This document shows, piece by piece, positions 47,000-58,877 of a stretch of DNA of 64,000 nt. The first letter of the stretch is position 1, and each line of letters opens with the position of its first letter. This DNA is from Garcia nutans (lineage: Eukaryota > Streptophyta > Magnoliopsida > Malpighiales > Euphorbiaceae), in assembly GCA_947685225.1 (NCBI GenBank), contig CANTUV010000007.1, positions 10,994,501-11,058,500 of the forward strand, in the 5' to 3' direction. The notes below the pieces were generated by a model. The model saw nothing but the letters and a program-made list of their open reading frames with translations. It had not been told where the DNA came from and ran no database searches. The translations under genes and the position numbers were made by a program.

Positions 47000-47416
47000 T
47001 GAGTTTATTTATTAATTGGAGATTTGTGCTTAACCTAGAATCCATAAGGGCTAGAGTTGAAGCTCCCCTGAAATCATTATTTTGAGGGAGTTGTAATATT
47101 TTATTATTCAACATTGCATTTGTGGATTTCATCATTATTAAATATATATACGTTGTAATAAATTGTCATTCATAGTTATTCATGGCATAATCCATAAAAA
47201 ATCATATTTTTTATAAAATCAATTAAAAGAAGAACTAAATCAATCAAAGAGAGATAAAAATCAAAATTTTATTAAAATTGGTAGGAAATTTAACCCGAGA
47301 CCCATCGTGATTGGTTTCGGACTAATGTCCTTTTTGGGTAAAAATTAACCAAATTTAATTGAGTCAATCAAATGATTTTTTTTCTTAAATTTTTTGATAA
47401 CAAAAGAAAATTAAGA

Positions 47417-47430
47417 TGGTGACTCTCCAA
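47417..47430 (+). promoter_or_regulatory. possible primer-binding site of the Tat-like element
   Basis: TGGTGACTCTCCAA resembles the TGGCGACTC-type PBS seen in Tat/Ogre elements. No LTR end can be verified next to it. Confidence 0.3.
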
Positions 47431-48572
47431 TATTTGCTTTTCAAAATAAAAGTCATCATCCCTTTTTAAAATAAAAGGAGAGCTTTTCTGGATAAAAGAA
47501 GCAAAAATCTTTTTTAAAATAAAAAATAGTTTTAAACTTGTACTTGCTGAACTGAATAGAGATCGTACGCGATGGTATCGCCTAATACTAAGTCCAAAAG
47601 AGCATTCTGGCTCCTCCTCATTGGTGGCTAGACCCTTGGCGCTCAAGTAAGGCCTCACAGCTTGGCTACTCCACTGGAGATTTTTAAAATAAAATTTTAA
47701 TGGGCTCTTTTCAAAATCATTTTTCTCTTTGATTGATTTTCTTCTTCACTATGCATAAGGGTTACTTACTTTTTAGTTTTAGGAAGCTCCGGATAGCAAG
47801 TAGCATCCACCTGGCAATCTTCATTAGGTATGTTGGGAGATAACAAAGACATCCAACCCACGATAAATTCTCAATCTTTTTGAGGTGTAACGGGCATGCA
47901 TATACTGTTGGACCCATGCCAAATTTATTATTTGTCATATGGTTAGGTATATAGTTGTCTTAGTTTGATGGAACCTTTTGGACTAAACCACCTTTTGCAT
48001 ATAAAGGCTATAGACCTAGCCCATAAGTGGCATGCACCATAATACCTTCATCAAATAATTTTCTTCATTCATGCACACAAACATGCATACCATTCTTACC
48101 ATTTCAAAACTATAGCTTTTTTACTTTATCCAAAAATGATAAACATTCAACCCAAATCCGAGCCTCAGCCACATCGGCTATACTCATCCTAAAAGAAAAA
48201 GAGCTACAATAGCTTAGTCACCTAACAAATTGGGGAGGCCCTACCGACCTTTCGTTCTCTCAAAAGAAAAATCAACCCCACTCATCAAAGTATGAGCCCT
48301 AGTTTTAAGACACGCCAGTTGGCAAAATCTAAAAAACTTCAAGCCTAATTTTCTATTTCTTAAAACAAAAAAAGAGGAGCATTAAAACTAAATCTATGGA
48401 CCACCCAACATTTCTAGTTACTTTATCCTTACTCTCCCTAAAATTTGACACGTGCATTGGCCATAGCCCCAAAATAAAGCAGTTAATAGCCCGAAGCCAA
48501 GCATCATAAAATGCAAATCCTATTAAAAGCATTAGCCTCATTCTCTTTCATTTTCCCAAGGTACCCATGGCC

Positions 48573-49420
48573 CAAACTCCTAAATCCTATGAAATGCAAG
48601 ATTTTGTTGAAGCCATCCTTAGGAAGTAAAAAAGAAAGTTTTAAGAACATGTTGGTTATCCAACAGATTGATTTCAATAAGATACTACTTGATTCACTGA
48701 GTGCACAATGCAACTCAATTATGTCTGAAATTAAAAACATGATGCATAAGAAGCAGCCTGAAATTGGTTCATCTTTCAATCACCCCCAGTTGACTCACTC
48801 AATAAGAGACTGCAACTAAGATAACAAAAATTTCCCCACCTAGCCCTCTATCGTGAGGCTCGCTTGCCACCTAAGATCGAAATGTTTGAGATGGATAAGT
48901 TTGATGGCACCACTTGCCTAAAACTCATCTTAAGATGTATGTAGGGGTCCTCAAGCCAATGGGACTCAATGGCAAGCTTCTTGTTTAACTGTTCCAGAGG
49001 TCCCTTATAGGTACAACTGTTAGATGGTTCATGGACCTTGATAAGAAGAAATAGCGGACATAGGAGGATGTCTACAATGCTTTCACTAAACAGTACCACT
49101 ATAACATAGAAGTGGATGTTATAAGTAGAGACCTTGATACTACTAAGCAGAACCAGAAAGAGTCATTCACCTCTTTCCTTATGAGATAGAGAGGAAAGGC
49201 AACACAAATGGTCAATCGCCCTTCAGAATAAGAACAGATTGACATTATTATTAAAAACCTGCTGTTTGTCTACCACACTCACATGCAAACCCAATATCTA
49301 CCAACTTTCAAAGCCCTTATTATTACGACCACCGAAATTGAAGATCTAATGCACACTAGTATTAAGGATGAGACATCCTCTTCCTCAAGATTTAGAAAAA
49401 ACCCAAATTTCAAAAACCCT
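48573..49420 (+). pseudogene. gypsy gag, Tat-like (heavily broken)
   Basis: From ATG 48573 (MAQTPKSYEMQ) coding words appear in changing frames: LPPKIEMFEMDKFDGTT (48869 onward), then LVGTTVRWFMDLD-like, EDVYNAFTKQYHYNIE and FTSFLM. The pattern 'LPPKF-x-MPEFDKYDGT...WY-x-L...F-x-KQYKYN' is the capsid signature of Tat-type gypsy gag. Many stops and at least two frameshifts are present. Downstream, 49620-49859 keeps a further open stretch ending in an acidic segment (VDDEMDPILLIHDYCYV). Confidence 0.65.
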
Positions 49421-49928
49421 TAGGTTACCAACCAAAAAGTAGACGAGGTTGCCAGAATTACTCCACAATTACAACTCCATTTGGAAAGGAGCCAACAATA
49501 AAGAACTTTTACTAACTTGGGAATGCCCCTAAGCTTGGTATATAAGAAGGCCCTGGAAGCTCATTTGATTCAACCTCTTAATCCTAAGCCTGTTCCAAAT
49601 CCCCTTCCCAAGAAGTGAAATGTTAATGAGTATTATAAGTACCATCAGAGCATTGTCTATTAAACCGATGTGTGCAAAAACCTTAAATATCGGATCCAAT
49701 ATCTCATTAAAAATGGATCCAAGCATCAATACCATAGCCTCATTGGTTGATGATGAAATGGATCCTATATTGTTGATCCATGATTACTGTTATGTACTAG
49801 GTTTGAATGATTTTGTAGATGAAGTCAATGCAATGACTAAAAGCGAAAAAATCACCTAACCACCTCTAAACCTGTCACAATCAGTGCCAACACCAAAAAT
49901 AGTCATACCACCAAAGACAAATCTCACT

Positions 49929-51519
49929 CCTAAGTGCATGATTCGTAATAAGTAATAAAGTGTAAGTAAAAGTCGCTCTCACAGGGAAGGAATTATTTGA
50001 CTAACTGAACTTTAAATCAAATATTATCTAAAAACTAATTAATTAATTTGATATTTAAAAATTAAATTCTTAATCCTTAATTTAAATTCAAAACAATATT
50101 CAAATTCAAATTAAAATAATCTAAGATATTAATCTATTAATTCAAACTTAAAATTCAAATTCAAATAATTAAGATAACTAGTAGGAATATGTTTCATTAG
50201 GATTTTTTCAAATGGGTAAAAATATATTTTCAAACTAATTTAAATTATTCTTGAATTAAAGTTACCAATTCCTTAAATGTTAATTTTTCTCTTTCTGAAG
50301 CAAGAAAATTAATGATTGAAATAATTTATTAATTCTATTTTTATGAACAATAAATTAAAACAACCTATAAAGCTCAAAGGAACTAAATTGGTCTTAAGAT
50401 TATTCTTTTATCTCTAAATATAATTTTTTTTAAGTTGTTGAATTCTTAATCTAAAATCATACCTAGCTCTCGCTCATTGTACAATTTTAATTGATCATGC
50501 AATTGGTGGCCAGTCAATCACAAGCACTAAGAATAAATTCAACTAAACCATAATTTCAAGAAATTAATAGTAATCAAATTAAGCAATACCCATTATTCAC
50601 AATCCTAAATCCACCTAATCTCACTAATGGGATTAGTTGTTCATGGTTAAATTACACATAAAGAATATAGAAATTAAGAAACTAAACGTGAAATTAATAA
50701 TCTCAATATTCAAATCAATAATAGAACAAAAACATGAAATAAAACATAAACCAAATAAAAAGTTCAAATTAGATGGATGAGTAGTCTTGTTGAGATGATG
50801 AAGTTGTTCTCAAGCCCAATTTTCTCTTCCTTTGGCCTCCAATGGTAGAAAAACTATTCTCCACTTGAAAGATAAAAAGGTGTAGTAGAAAATTGCCTCT
50901 GAAAAATCCTCAGTTACTGTTCATGCCATCTTCTCTATTTTTTCTCCTCTTTTTTCTTCCAACTAGATTCCTCATACTTAGCTTCTATTCTAGAATTTGA
51001 ATTCAAATTCCCCCTTGATTTTCTATCAGATATCATCCTTATCTCTAATTGACTCCTTTAGAAAAATTGTATCTTCAGAAGAGTAGATGATTTTAGGCTT
51101 TTGAATCACCAGATTTGGCTTCAAACTTCTAAGTTATGGGCCAATTACTATCAGTGGCTCGGACTAGATTTCTACTTCTAAAATTTAAGCCTAATTTCAA
51201 CTTTAAAGTTGGAGGCCTAAAAGAACTCAAAATTTTATGAAGTAGGACTCTCTAAAAATCTTAAGATGTCTTCTATCAACTTCATGAAGACTATTTTTCT
51301 AATTTTGCATTTTAAGACCAACGAAATTTTACTTGAAGCTTTAAAGGTCAAATTATACCTAAAAATTCAAGTTTAAACACACTTTTAAGAAATTAATTTA
51401 AACTAAACTTAATTCAAGAATAATGAAATAAAAGTACATAAATATGCTTAGAATAGATTAATTTAATTTAATTTTATACTAAATATGATAGAAAATATAA
51501 CGTCAATATCCACCTATCA
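49929..51519 (-). repeat. 3' LTR of the Athila-like element
   Basis: Aligns with 61078-62685 in direct orientation, from AAGTGCATG (49932) to CACCTATCA (51519). Similarity stops at about 49929 on the left, short of the probable LTR start in the other copy. Confidence 0.85.
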
Positions 51520-52559
51520 AATTCTACCACACTTGAACTTTTGCTTATCCTCAAGCAAATTAACATTATTAAGTCAAATTCCAACAATCAATCAAACTCA
51601 ACTAACCAAAGAAAATAATAACCACTTATTCTTAACTTAAAACACTAAACTTAAAAGAATCATAACCTTAAGCAACTTCACAAACCAAGCACATTTATAT
51701 ATTAAGGTGATTAGCAAAAATTTTTATGTCAAACCATAGTCACAAAAAATTCATTATAACTTCATTAATCAAAAAATATAGCAAACATCACTAAGTAGCA
51801 AATTTTTCACAATAACTTTAGGATCAATAAGAACTATGTTTTAATCATTATATATATATATATATTTAATGGGTGCATTTTATGCTGCATCCCATTGTTA
51901 TTATTATTTTTCTTTCTTTTAATATATATATATATAGTGAATGTATTTTTTACTCCATTCCACCTTAATTATCTAAATGAGTACGTCATATGCTCCATCT
52001 CGCTAAAAGTAATATATATTAATTTTATATATATACATAATTCTCAAATCATATCCCAGCATAATTAAGCAACTTACTACCTTAGTGATACATACTAACT
52101 CAAGAATCCATTATATTACAATGATCTCAAAACAAACTATGATAAAAATAAATTTAAATATTCTTTAAAATAAGTGCTATTAATTTATAAAATTTCTCAA
52201 AATCACAACCTTCTCCATTTCATGCATTAAATTAAGAATAACCAAAAATTATTTCAATCTAGCTAAAAGAATTCAATTATCAAGTTGAAATCTAAAATAA
52301 TAATAATTAATTCACTTAATAAAAGGCCAAGAATAAGTAGAGATAAAAAAACCAAATATATTAAAAAAAGAGTAGAATAAAGTTCTATTATTTATTGAAA
52401 ACCGAAATTTAAATCTACTACAATTAAAAAATAAAAAGACATAAAATTAAGTAAAAACAAAAACAAAGATAATCTGAAAAGAAATATTATGTAAATCAAA
52501 CTAACAATAATAAGAGTTAATTATAGACTTTTAAGCATTTTCCTTTTCTTCCTTAACGG
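51520..52559 (-). other. non-coding 3' internal region of the Athila-like element
   Basis: AT-rich, with (TA)n near 51850 and 51925. No coding pattern recognised. The sense-strand bases next to the LTR (AGTGTGGTAGAATT) may be the degenerate polypurine tract. Confidence 0.55.
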
Positions 52560-52933
52560 TTACTAGATCAAATTGAACTTTTTTAGGAATCTTTGGATGT
52601 CTACCTCTCTTTTTTTCTCCAAATTAGATGGCCTACCTTTCTCCCTCTTTGTTGGTAATGGCTTAGATTCATCATCATCACTTGAGGTCTCATCTAAAAT
52701 TACCAAGTCAAGACAGATCCAACTTTCTCTCATAATTTCTCTAATTTTTCCCTCTCCACTATCTCATCGAGATCCAAAGTGCATTCATAAGGATCAAGAT
52801 AAGCACACCTAAGAGCATAGAAGGCAGTGAGTTGTTCAGGTGTTTAGACAGGTGGGTTCACAAAAGGTTTTTCAGGATCCCATATGCCATCTCTATACCA
52901 ACCCTAAGTAAATGATTTCTTGTTATTATTCAT
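52560..52933 (-). pseudogene. extra small ORF downstream of env-like gene, function unknown
   Basis: A reverse-strand ATG at 52933 starts a frame with words GWYRDGIWDPEKPFVNPPV, TPEQLTAFYALRCAYLDP and YECTLDLDEIVERE. TAG at codon 10 and TAA at codon 30 interrupt it, and near 52745 the coding pattern passes to another frame: ETSSDDDESKPLPTKREKG, then RPSNLEKKREVDIQRFLKKF and a TAG at about 52567. Joined, about 120 codons. I do not recognise the family. The acidic run followed by a KGRP core in basic context resembles an AT-hook, which would suggest DNA binding; this is only a resemblance. Balanced composition and continuity across lesions suggest real ancestral coding. Confidence 0.5.
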
Positions 52934-53699
52934 CTTTCTCTCTTCAAAAGTTATACTAATAATGGATTAGAATTATAAGAACTTATCTTTATATAAAGGA
53001 GAAATAAAGACTAATCCTAAAACCATTTAACTTAAGAAATTATAATTAAACTCTAATTATTAAAGTTTACTAATTCAAAACAAACTCTTAATTTATTTAG
53101 GATAAGGAATTAAATTTAAATTAAAAGATAATATCTTAATCCTAGATAAACTAAGACAACTAACTAAAATAAAACCTAATAATAATTGTAATTTTTTAAT
53201 TTTTAATAATATTTTTTAATTTTTATTTATATATATATTATCTCTAATTTAAAATTTACAAAAACAAAAAACAAAAAACAAAAAAAAAACACAAAACACA
53301 TACTAAACAAACTACCAAAACAAAATAAAATAAAATAAAATAAATACTCCCCTCCCATACTTAAAATTTTTCATTGTCCCCAATGAAAAATATGAAACCA
53401 CACATAAGAACACAACAAATAACATGGAAAAGAAAATAAAATAAGAAAAAGAGAAAGGATGAAAACTTTCCTGAGTCATGGCAACGATAAAGGTGAGGGA
53501 GTCGGCGAAGGAACAGACAATCCTGAAAGTTCAATACATTTCATGAGCTTGTAATTGTGATACGTCTGATTTCTTTCCATATCGATAATTTTGCGATTCA
53601 TGGTCCCTATTTAATCACCATACTGCCTTTGTTGCGCCTCCATAATGTTTAGTTGCATGCTCATCTCCTGATTTTTTGCGTCCATTGAATCGAGCTGCT
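52934..53699 (-). other. AT-rich spacer between env-like ORF and the small ORF
   Basis: No coding pattern; A-rich low-complexity tracts near 53260-53345. Confidence 0.5.
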
Positions 53700-54737
53700 T
53701 TAAAACTTGTCGCCATCCTTGCTCATCATTGGCATTATCATCATCTTGTTCATCATGACTCTCTTTTTCCTCATTGCCCTCTTCTTCATGTGCTGGTTGA
53801 TCGCTTGGTGCAGTACTTTTGAACCTCCTTGAATTAATTTCTTATAGCACCTTCTTGTTGTGGGATCCCTTAAACTACTGTCAGCATCCAAAACATCAGC
53901 ACGACACAAAGTGTCAAATGAATATTACTCTCCACTAGTACATTGCATCAAAGTATTGCTGGGATCTAAAATATTAAAATAAATTGCTAATCCAGTAATA
54001 ATATGTCCAAATGCAATAGTACTCTTAGGATGTTGAGTAATAAATATTAAACTTTGAAAAATATGATATATTATAGACACTTTTTTACTCTTATAAGCAC
54101 AATACAACATAAATAATTCTTGTACTGACACTTTATTACTTTTCTTTTTACTAAAAACACAATGACACATAAACTTATGTAATAAAAGTAAACTATGATC
54201 ATGAATCAATCCATTAGGTGCATTTCTTATATTAAATGAATCAAATCCAGTTAATGTTTTCCAAAATTTGTCAACATTAAATTCTTTCGAATGTGTGAAA
54301 GCACCTCCTTTAGGCAAGCTAAAAGCTTTGAACATAACATCATGATCAATTATATAATTAATACAAAACATTCTGCACTCTAAATTTTTATCCCCAGATT
54401 TGAATATTTTAAGGGTTGTGAAAAATTCAAGAGTGAGTTCTTTATATGTGTCATATCTCTTTTGAACCAAAATTTCCCAACCTAATCTAGCAAATAATTA
54501 TTTCATTCTATCATTTAGACCCAAATATTCAAAAACACCATGACTAAAATATTTACAAGGAGTAAAATTTCTTAAGCATAGGGAGAGATATTTCTTTCCT
54601 TCTTTTATATCAAAAAATAAAAAAAGAGCTTTAAAATGAGAAGATATATCTACCTCATTTCTTGAAGAGCTTGAAACTTTCTCTTTCCCCTTCCTTGAAG
54701 AAGCTTTTCTTGCAACACTATTGGTTCTTGAAGCCAT
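53700..54737 (-). pseudogene. Athila env-like ORF (two in-frame stops)
   Basis: One frame of 346 codons runs from ATG 54737 to TGA at 53700-53702, broken only by stops at 54498-54500 and 53925-53927. The N-terminus is Ser/Lys-rich (ARKASSRKGKEKVSSSSRN). The middle contains YKELTLEFFTTLKIF and FKAFSLPKGGAFTHSKEFN, matching the env-like/ORF-1 type proteins of Athila elements. The C-terminus is basic and methionine-rich. The start context AAAAATGGCTTC is a strong plant initiation context and is preceded by an A/C-rich leader. I see no convincing signal peptide or membrane span here. The function of this family is unproven. Confidence 0.72.
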
Positions 54738-54871
54738 TTTTGATTGATTTGAGGAATGAGTTTAGTAGATTAGGTAAAAATTTGTTGGATTAAGGAAGAA
54801 ATTTAGAATATTTGAGTGAGATTTGTATGGATTTGAGAAAAGAAAAGTTAGGGATTTGAGAGATTTTATGT

Positions 54872-54890
54872 GAGAGAGAGAGAGAGAGAA
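54872..54890. repeat. (GA)n microsatellite / sense-strand pyrimidine tract
   Basis: GA units on the plus strand, read as CT on the element's sense strand about 135 bases before the env-like ATG. Confidence 0.9.
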
Positions 54891-54969
54891 GAAGAAGATG
54901 ATGAAAAAGAAAGTGAGGAGAGAGAAAGGGGTTGCTTATGCTTTTATAAATTTTTTTTCATTCTTTTTA

Positions 54970-55250
54970 GTCCCGTCGCGATCGCGACGACTATTGTGAT
55001 CGCGACAGGAGTCTTAGTGTTCCTCCACCTTTCTGTTGCAATCGCATCGTCTGTCACGATTGCGATAGATGTGCGACATATATTTTTTTAATATGGGGCC
55101 TGTTGCGATCGCGACGATTATCGCGATTGCAATAGGAGCTATGACAGCAGCAGTAGTGCGATAGTGCTACTGCTCACACGAGGGGTTGTGAACTCCCTCT
55201 ACCACGATCGTGCGGTGTTGCACGATCGCGACAGAGGCCCCTAATTTTTC
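54970..55250. repeat. CpG-rich palindromic repeat array
   Basis: Variants of TCGCGATCGCGA recur (about 54975, 54998, 55022, 55052, 55094, 55111, 55205 and 55223). The one at 54975-54988 is a perfect 14-bp palindrome, GTCGCGATCGCGAC. The array lies between integrase and the env-like ORF. Isolated high-GC composition in AT-rich DNA. Confidence 0.75.
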
Positions 55251-55673
55251 AATTTTTTTCAACAGTAAATAAAACCCATCTTAAACTCACATATTCTTGT
55301 TCTTACCTTTTCCACCATCACTCTTTACTTGATAAATAAAAATAAAACATTAACGAACATATAATTAAAACATGTCCTGCGAAAATTAACAAACTAAATT
55401 AATAACTTCAAATTAATTAAATTAAATAAACTAAAATTGCTAAAAATAAAAAGATTATATAGTAATAAAAGGATAGAAAATTGAATTGCCTCCCAAAAGC
55501 GCTTGTTTAAAGTCTTAAGCTTGACCTTATCAATGAGGATCAACCGTTGAAGTAGTAAACTGATGCCTTTTCAATTGGTTCACCAATGAAGTAAGGCTTC
55601 AATCTTTGACCATTCACAGTAAATGTTTCCTTCAAGTTATTTTGAACTTCAACAGCTCCAGATGGAAATACTT

Positions 55674-56810
55674 TCACAACCTTAAAAAGTTCAAACCACC
55701 TTGACTTGAGTTTTCCTGGAAAGAGCTTAAATCTAAAGTTGAAAAAAAGTACAAGTTGTCCTTCACGAAAAGTTCTTTCTCGGATATTCTTAACATGCCA
55801 TGCTTTTGTCCGTTCCTTGTATAATTTGGCATTTTCATAAGAATTAAGCTGAAGTTCTTCAAGTTGGCTAAGTTGAAGAAGCCTTTTATTTTCTACTGCT
55901 TTTCATGTCCATGTTCAAGTTCTGGATTGCCCAATAAGCTCGGTGTTCCAATTCAACCGGAAGTTGACAAGCTTTTCTATAAACTAACATATATGGAGAC
56001 ATCCCAATGCGTGTTTTAAAAGCAGTTCGATAAGCCCATAGTGCATCATCAAGCTTCATTGCCTAATCCTTTCTAGAATTCCCTACTGTCTTCTCCAAGA
56101 TTCGCTTAATCTCTCTATTAGAAATCTTCACTTAGCCACTTGTTTGAGGATGATATGGAGTAGCTACCTTGTGATGGACTCCATATTTCTTAAGAAGTGT
56201 TTTAAAAATCTTATTACAAAAAAATGAGATCCACCATCACTAATGAGAGCTCTAGGTATACCAAACCTCGTGAAAATATTCTTTTTCTTAAATTTTGTTA
56301 CAACCTTTGAATCATTAGTTGGACTATCAATAGCCTCAACCCATTTAGACACATAATCAATTGCAACAAGTATAAATTAGTTTCCAAAGGACGATGGGAA
56401 GGGTCATATAAAACCGATGCCCCACACATCAAACAACTCCACATCTAAAATTGGGCGCAAAGGCATATCATCTCTTCTAGAAATATTTCCCATCCTTTGA
56501 CAATGATCACATCTTTTAACAAACTCATGTGCATCCTTATACATCGTTGGCCAAAAGAATCTCGATTGCTATATCTTAGCTTTTGTCTTTGAAGAACTTG
56601 AATGTCCACCACACTCCTTAGAATGGAAAATTTCTAAAATAGCTTGGAATTCTGCCTTTGGAATACAATGACAGATTATCCCATCGCTACAATGCTTGAA
56701 TAATAATGGATCATCCCAAATATAGTGTTTGACCTCCGAGAAAAATTTATTTTTCTGATTTGAATTAAACTTGGAGGGAATGACCTTGCCTACCAAATAA
56801 TTGACAATAT
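55674..56810 (-). pseudogene. Athila integrase (broken)
   Basis: Reverse strand. The zinc-binding segment is in 56796-56569 (YIWDDPLLFKHC, IPKAEFQAILEIFHSKECGGH). The core follows with DYVSKWVEAI near 56350, LISDGGSHF near 56250 and conserved downstream words (YRTAFKTRIGMSPY, ELEEF-like) in other frames to about 55862. The last open part (55862-55674) matches the C-terminal domain (TYKNAKLYKERTK-like, FFPGKLKSRW-like). At least three frameshifts and several stops. Integrase would insert element cDNA. Confidence 0.72.
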
Positions 56811-57007
56811 TCGCATACTATGGCAACTCACCTTTCATTGCATACAATTACTCATCTGAAAAAAGTCTCATTAATTGGCACATCCTCTTTATCTTTATTC
56901 ATCAACTCTAATCGATAAAGATGGTCTGCAATAATATTTTTCACTCCTTTCTTATCTTTTATCTCAACATCAAACTTTTGAAGCAGTAAAACCCAATGGA
57001 TCAAATG

Positions 57008-58721
57008 CTACTTTGCCTCTTTGTTGTTCATTAAATAATGGATAACCACATGATCAATGAACACAATCACTTTGGACCCAATGATGTAAGACCTAAACTT
57101 GTCCAATGCATATACCACTGCTAGCATCTCTTTTTCAGTGGTGGCATAATTGATTTGTGCTTCATCTAATAACCATCTTGCATAATATATAGCATGACAC
57201 TTTTTATCCTTCCTTTGACATAAAACCACTCCAATAGCAAATTCACTGGCATTACACATAACTTCAAATGGTAATGACCAGTCTGGTGGAATAATAATTG
57301 GAGCAATAATCAAAGCTTCTTTTAACCTGTCAAAAGCAATGAGACAATCATTAGAAAAATGAAATTCAGCATCCTTACTCAACAATTCACACAAGGGTTT
57401 AGAAATTTTAGAGAAATCCTTGTTGAATCTCCTATAAAACCCGACATGGCCTAGAAAACTCTTGATTCCCTTAACATTTATTAGTGGAGGTAGTTTCTCA
57501 GTTACTTCAACTTTGGCTCTATCCACTCCTATACCTGCTCGAGAAATCTTGTGTCCAAGGATTATCCCTTCTTCTACTATAAAATGATACTTTTCCCAAT
57601 TAAGGGCAAGACTTGTCTCTTCACACCTTTGAAGTAATTTTACCAAATTCTGCAAATAAACATCAAAAGAATTACTATAGATAGTGAAATCATCCATAAA
57701 AATTTCCATAAATCTTGCAACAGAATCACTAAAAATGGCTAGCATGCATCTTTGAAATGTGGCAGGTGCATTACACAAACCAAATAGCATTCTTCTACAA
57801 GTAAAAGTACCAAAAGGACAACTAAATGTAGTTTTATCTTGATCTTTGGGAGCAATGGGTATTTGAAAATAGCTGGAATAACCATCAAGCAAACAAAAAT
57901 AAGAATTTTCTGCTAAACACTCGCATTTGGTCAATGAAAGATAATGGAAAATGGTCTTTTCTAGTTGCTTTATTGAGCTTCCTATAATCAATGAACACTC
58001 TCCATCCAGTTACCGTTCTTGAGGGAATCAACTCATTTTTCTCATTGGTAATAACTGTCATCCCTCCCTTCTTTGGTACAATATGTACCAGACTCACCCA
58101 AAGACTATCAGAGATTGGATATATAATTTCTACATCTAATAACTTGGTTATTTCTATTTTGATAACCTCTTTCACATTATGATTCAACCTTCTTTGTACA
58201 TCCATAACTGGTTTACTATCATCTTCCATTAATATCCTATGCATGCACATAGATGGGCTAATTCTCCTAATATCATAAATGGTCCAACCAATAGCCCTTT
58301 TGAATAGCCTAATCACTCCTAAAGTTTGTTCTAATTGATCCTTAGACAATTGAGCATTAACAATGATAAGAAGGCTTTCATTAGGTCCTAAAAAGGCATA
58401 CATTAAGTGAGAAGGTAATGGTTTAAGCTCAAAGGTTAGAAAAACTTCAATAGATGGGGATGGTAATGGTGTACTTTTACTTATCTCCTCATATCCTTTG
58501 AAAGCTATAGGAGGTATCGATTGCATAGCATAAGTATAACCTGCAATTTTTTGGTTTTCATCATCAAAAGTTGCACTATTAATCATACAAGCTTTTAAAG
58601 GATCCTCCCTAAACTCTTTCTTAAGGACCTCTTGCACCAATTCATCAATCATATCAACCCTAAAATAATTATCCATAAAATTAGGTTCTTTCATCGATTC
58701 ATTAAGGTTGAATTCCACCAT
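57008..58721 (-). pseudogene. Athila reverse transcriptase and RNase H (frameshift near 57950)
   Basis: Reverse strand. The N-terminal part (58721-57990) has SMCMHRILMEDDSKPV, RRLNHNVKEVIKIEITKLLD, SLWVSLVHIVPKKGG and WRVFIDYRKLNKATRKDHFPL. A frameshift follows, and 57960-57008 continues with LDGYSSYFQIPIAPKDQDK, LFGLCNAPATFQRCM and the catalytic FMDDFTIYS. RNase H has MCNASEFAIGVVLCQ, INYATTEKEMLAVVYALDKF and FIDHVVIHYL; the first catalytic Asp position of RNase H (usually CDAS) is Asn here. The frame ends at TAG near 57008. Confidence 0.85.
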
Positions 58722-58877
58722 TTCATCCCCAATATAAAAAAGTCAATTTTCCTCTCCTCACATCTATCATAGCTCCTGCAGTAGCTAAAAATGGTCTCTC
58801 CAAGATTAAGGGAATATCAACATCTTCCTCCATCTCTAAAATCAAAAAGTCTATAGGAATGTAAAATTTATCAACCT

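Larger units (their letters stand above)
47000..49928 (+). mobile_element. Ty3/gypsy element, Tat-like: 5' region and gag (left part)
   Basis: A broken gag at 48573-49420 and, beyond the Athila-like insertion, a protease region in the same orientation (62751-63468) are of the Tat/Ogre-like type. The left limit is not determinable: a sequence resembling the PBS and leader of Tat-type elements (TGGTGACTCTCCAA at 47417-47430) suggests that a 5' LTR precedes it, but I cannot delimit that LTR. Confidence 0.55.

Noticed and set aside
48027..48541. Short frames upstream of the Tat-like gag
   Set aside because: In the expected leader region, no recognisable domain and inconsistent frames.
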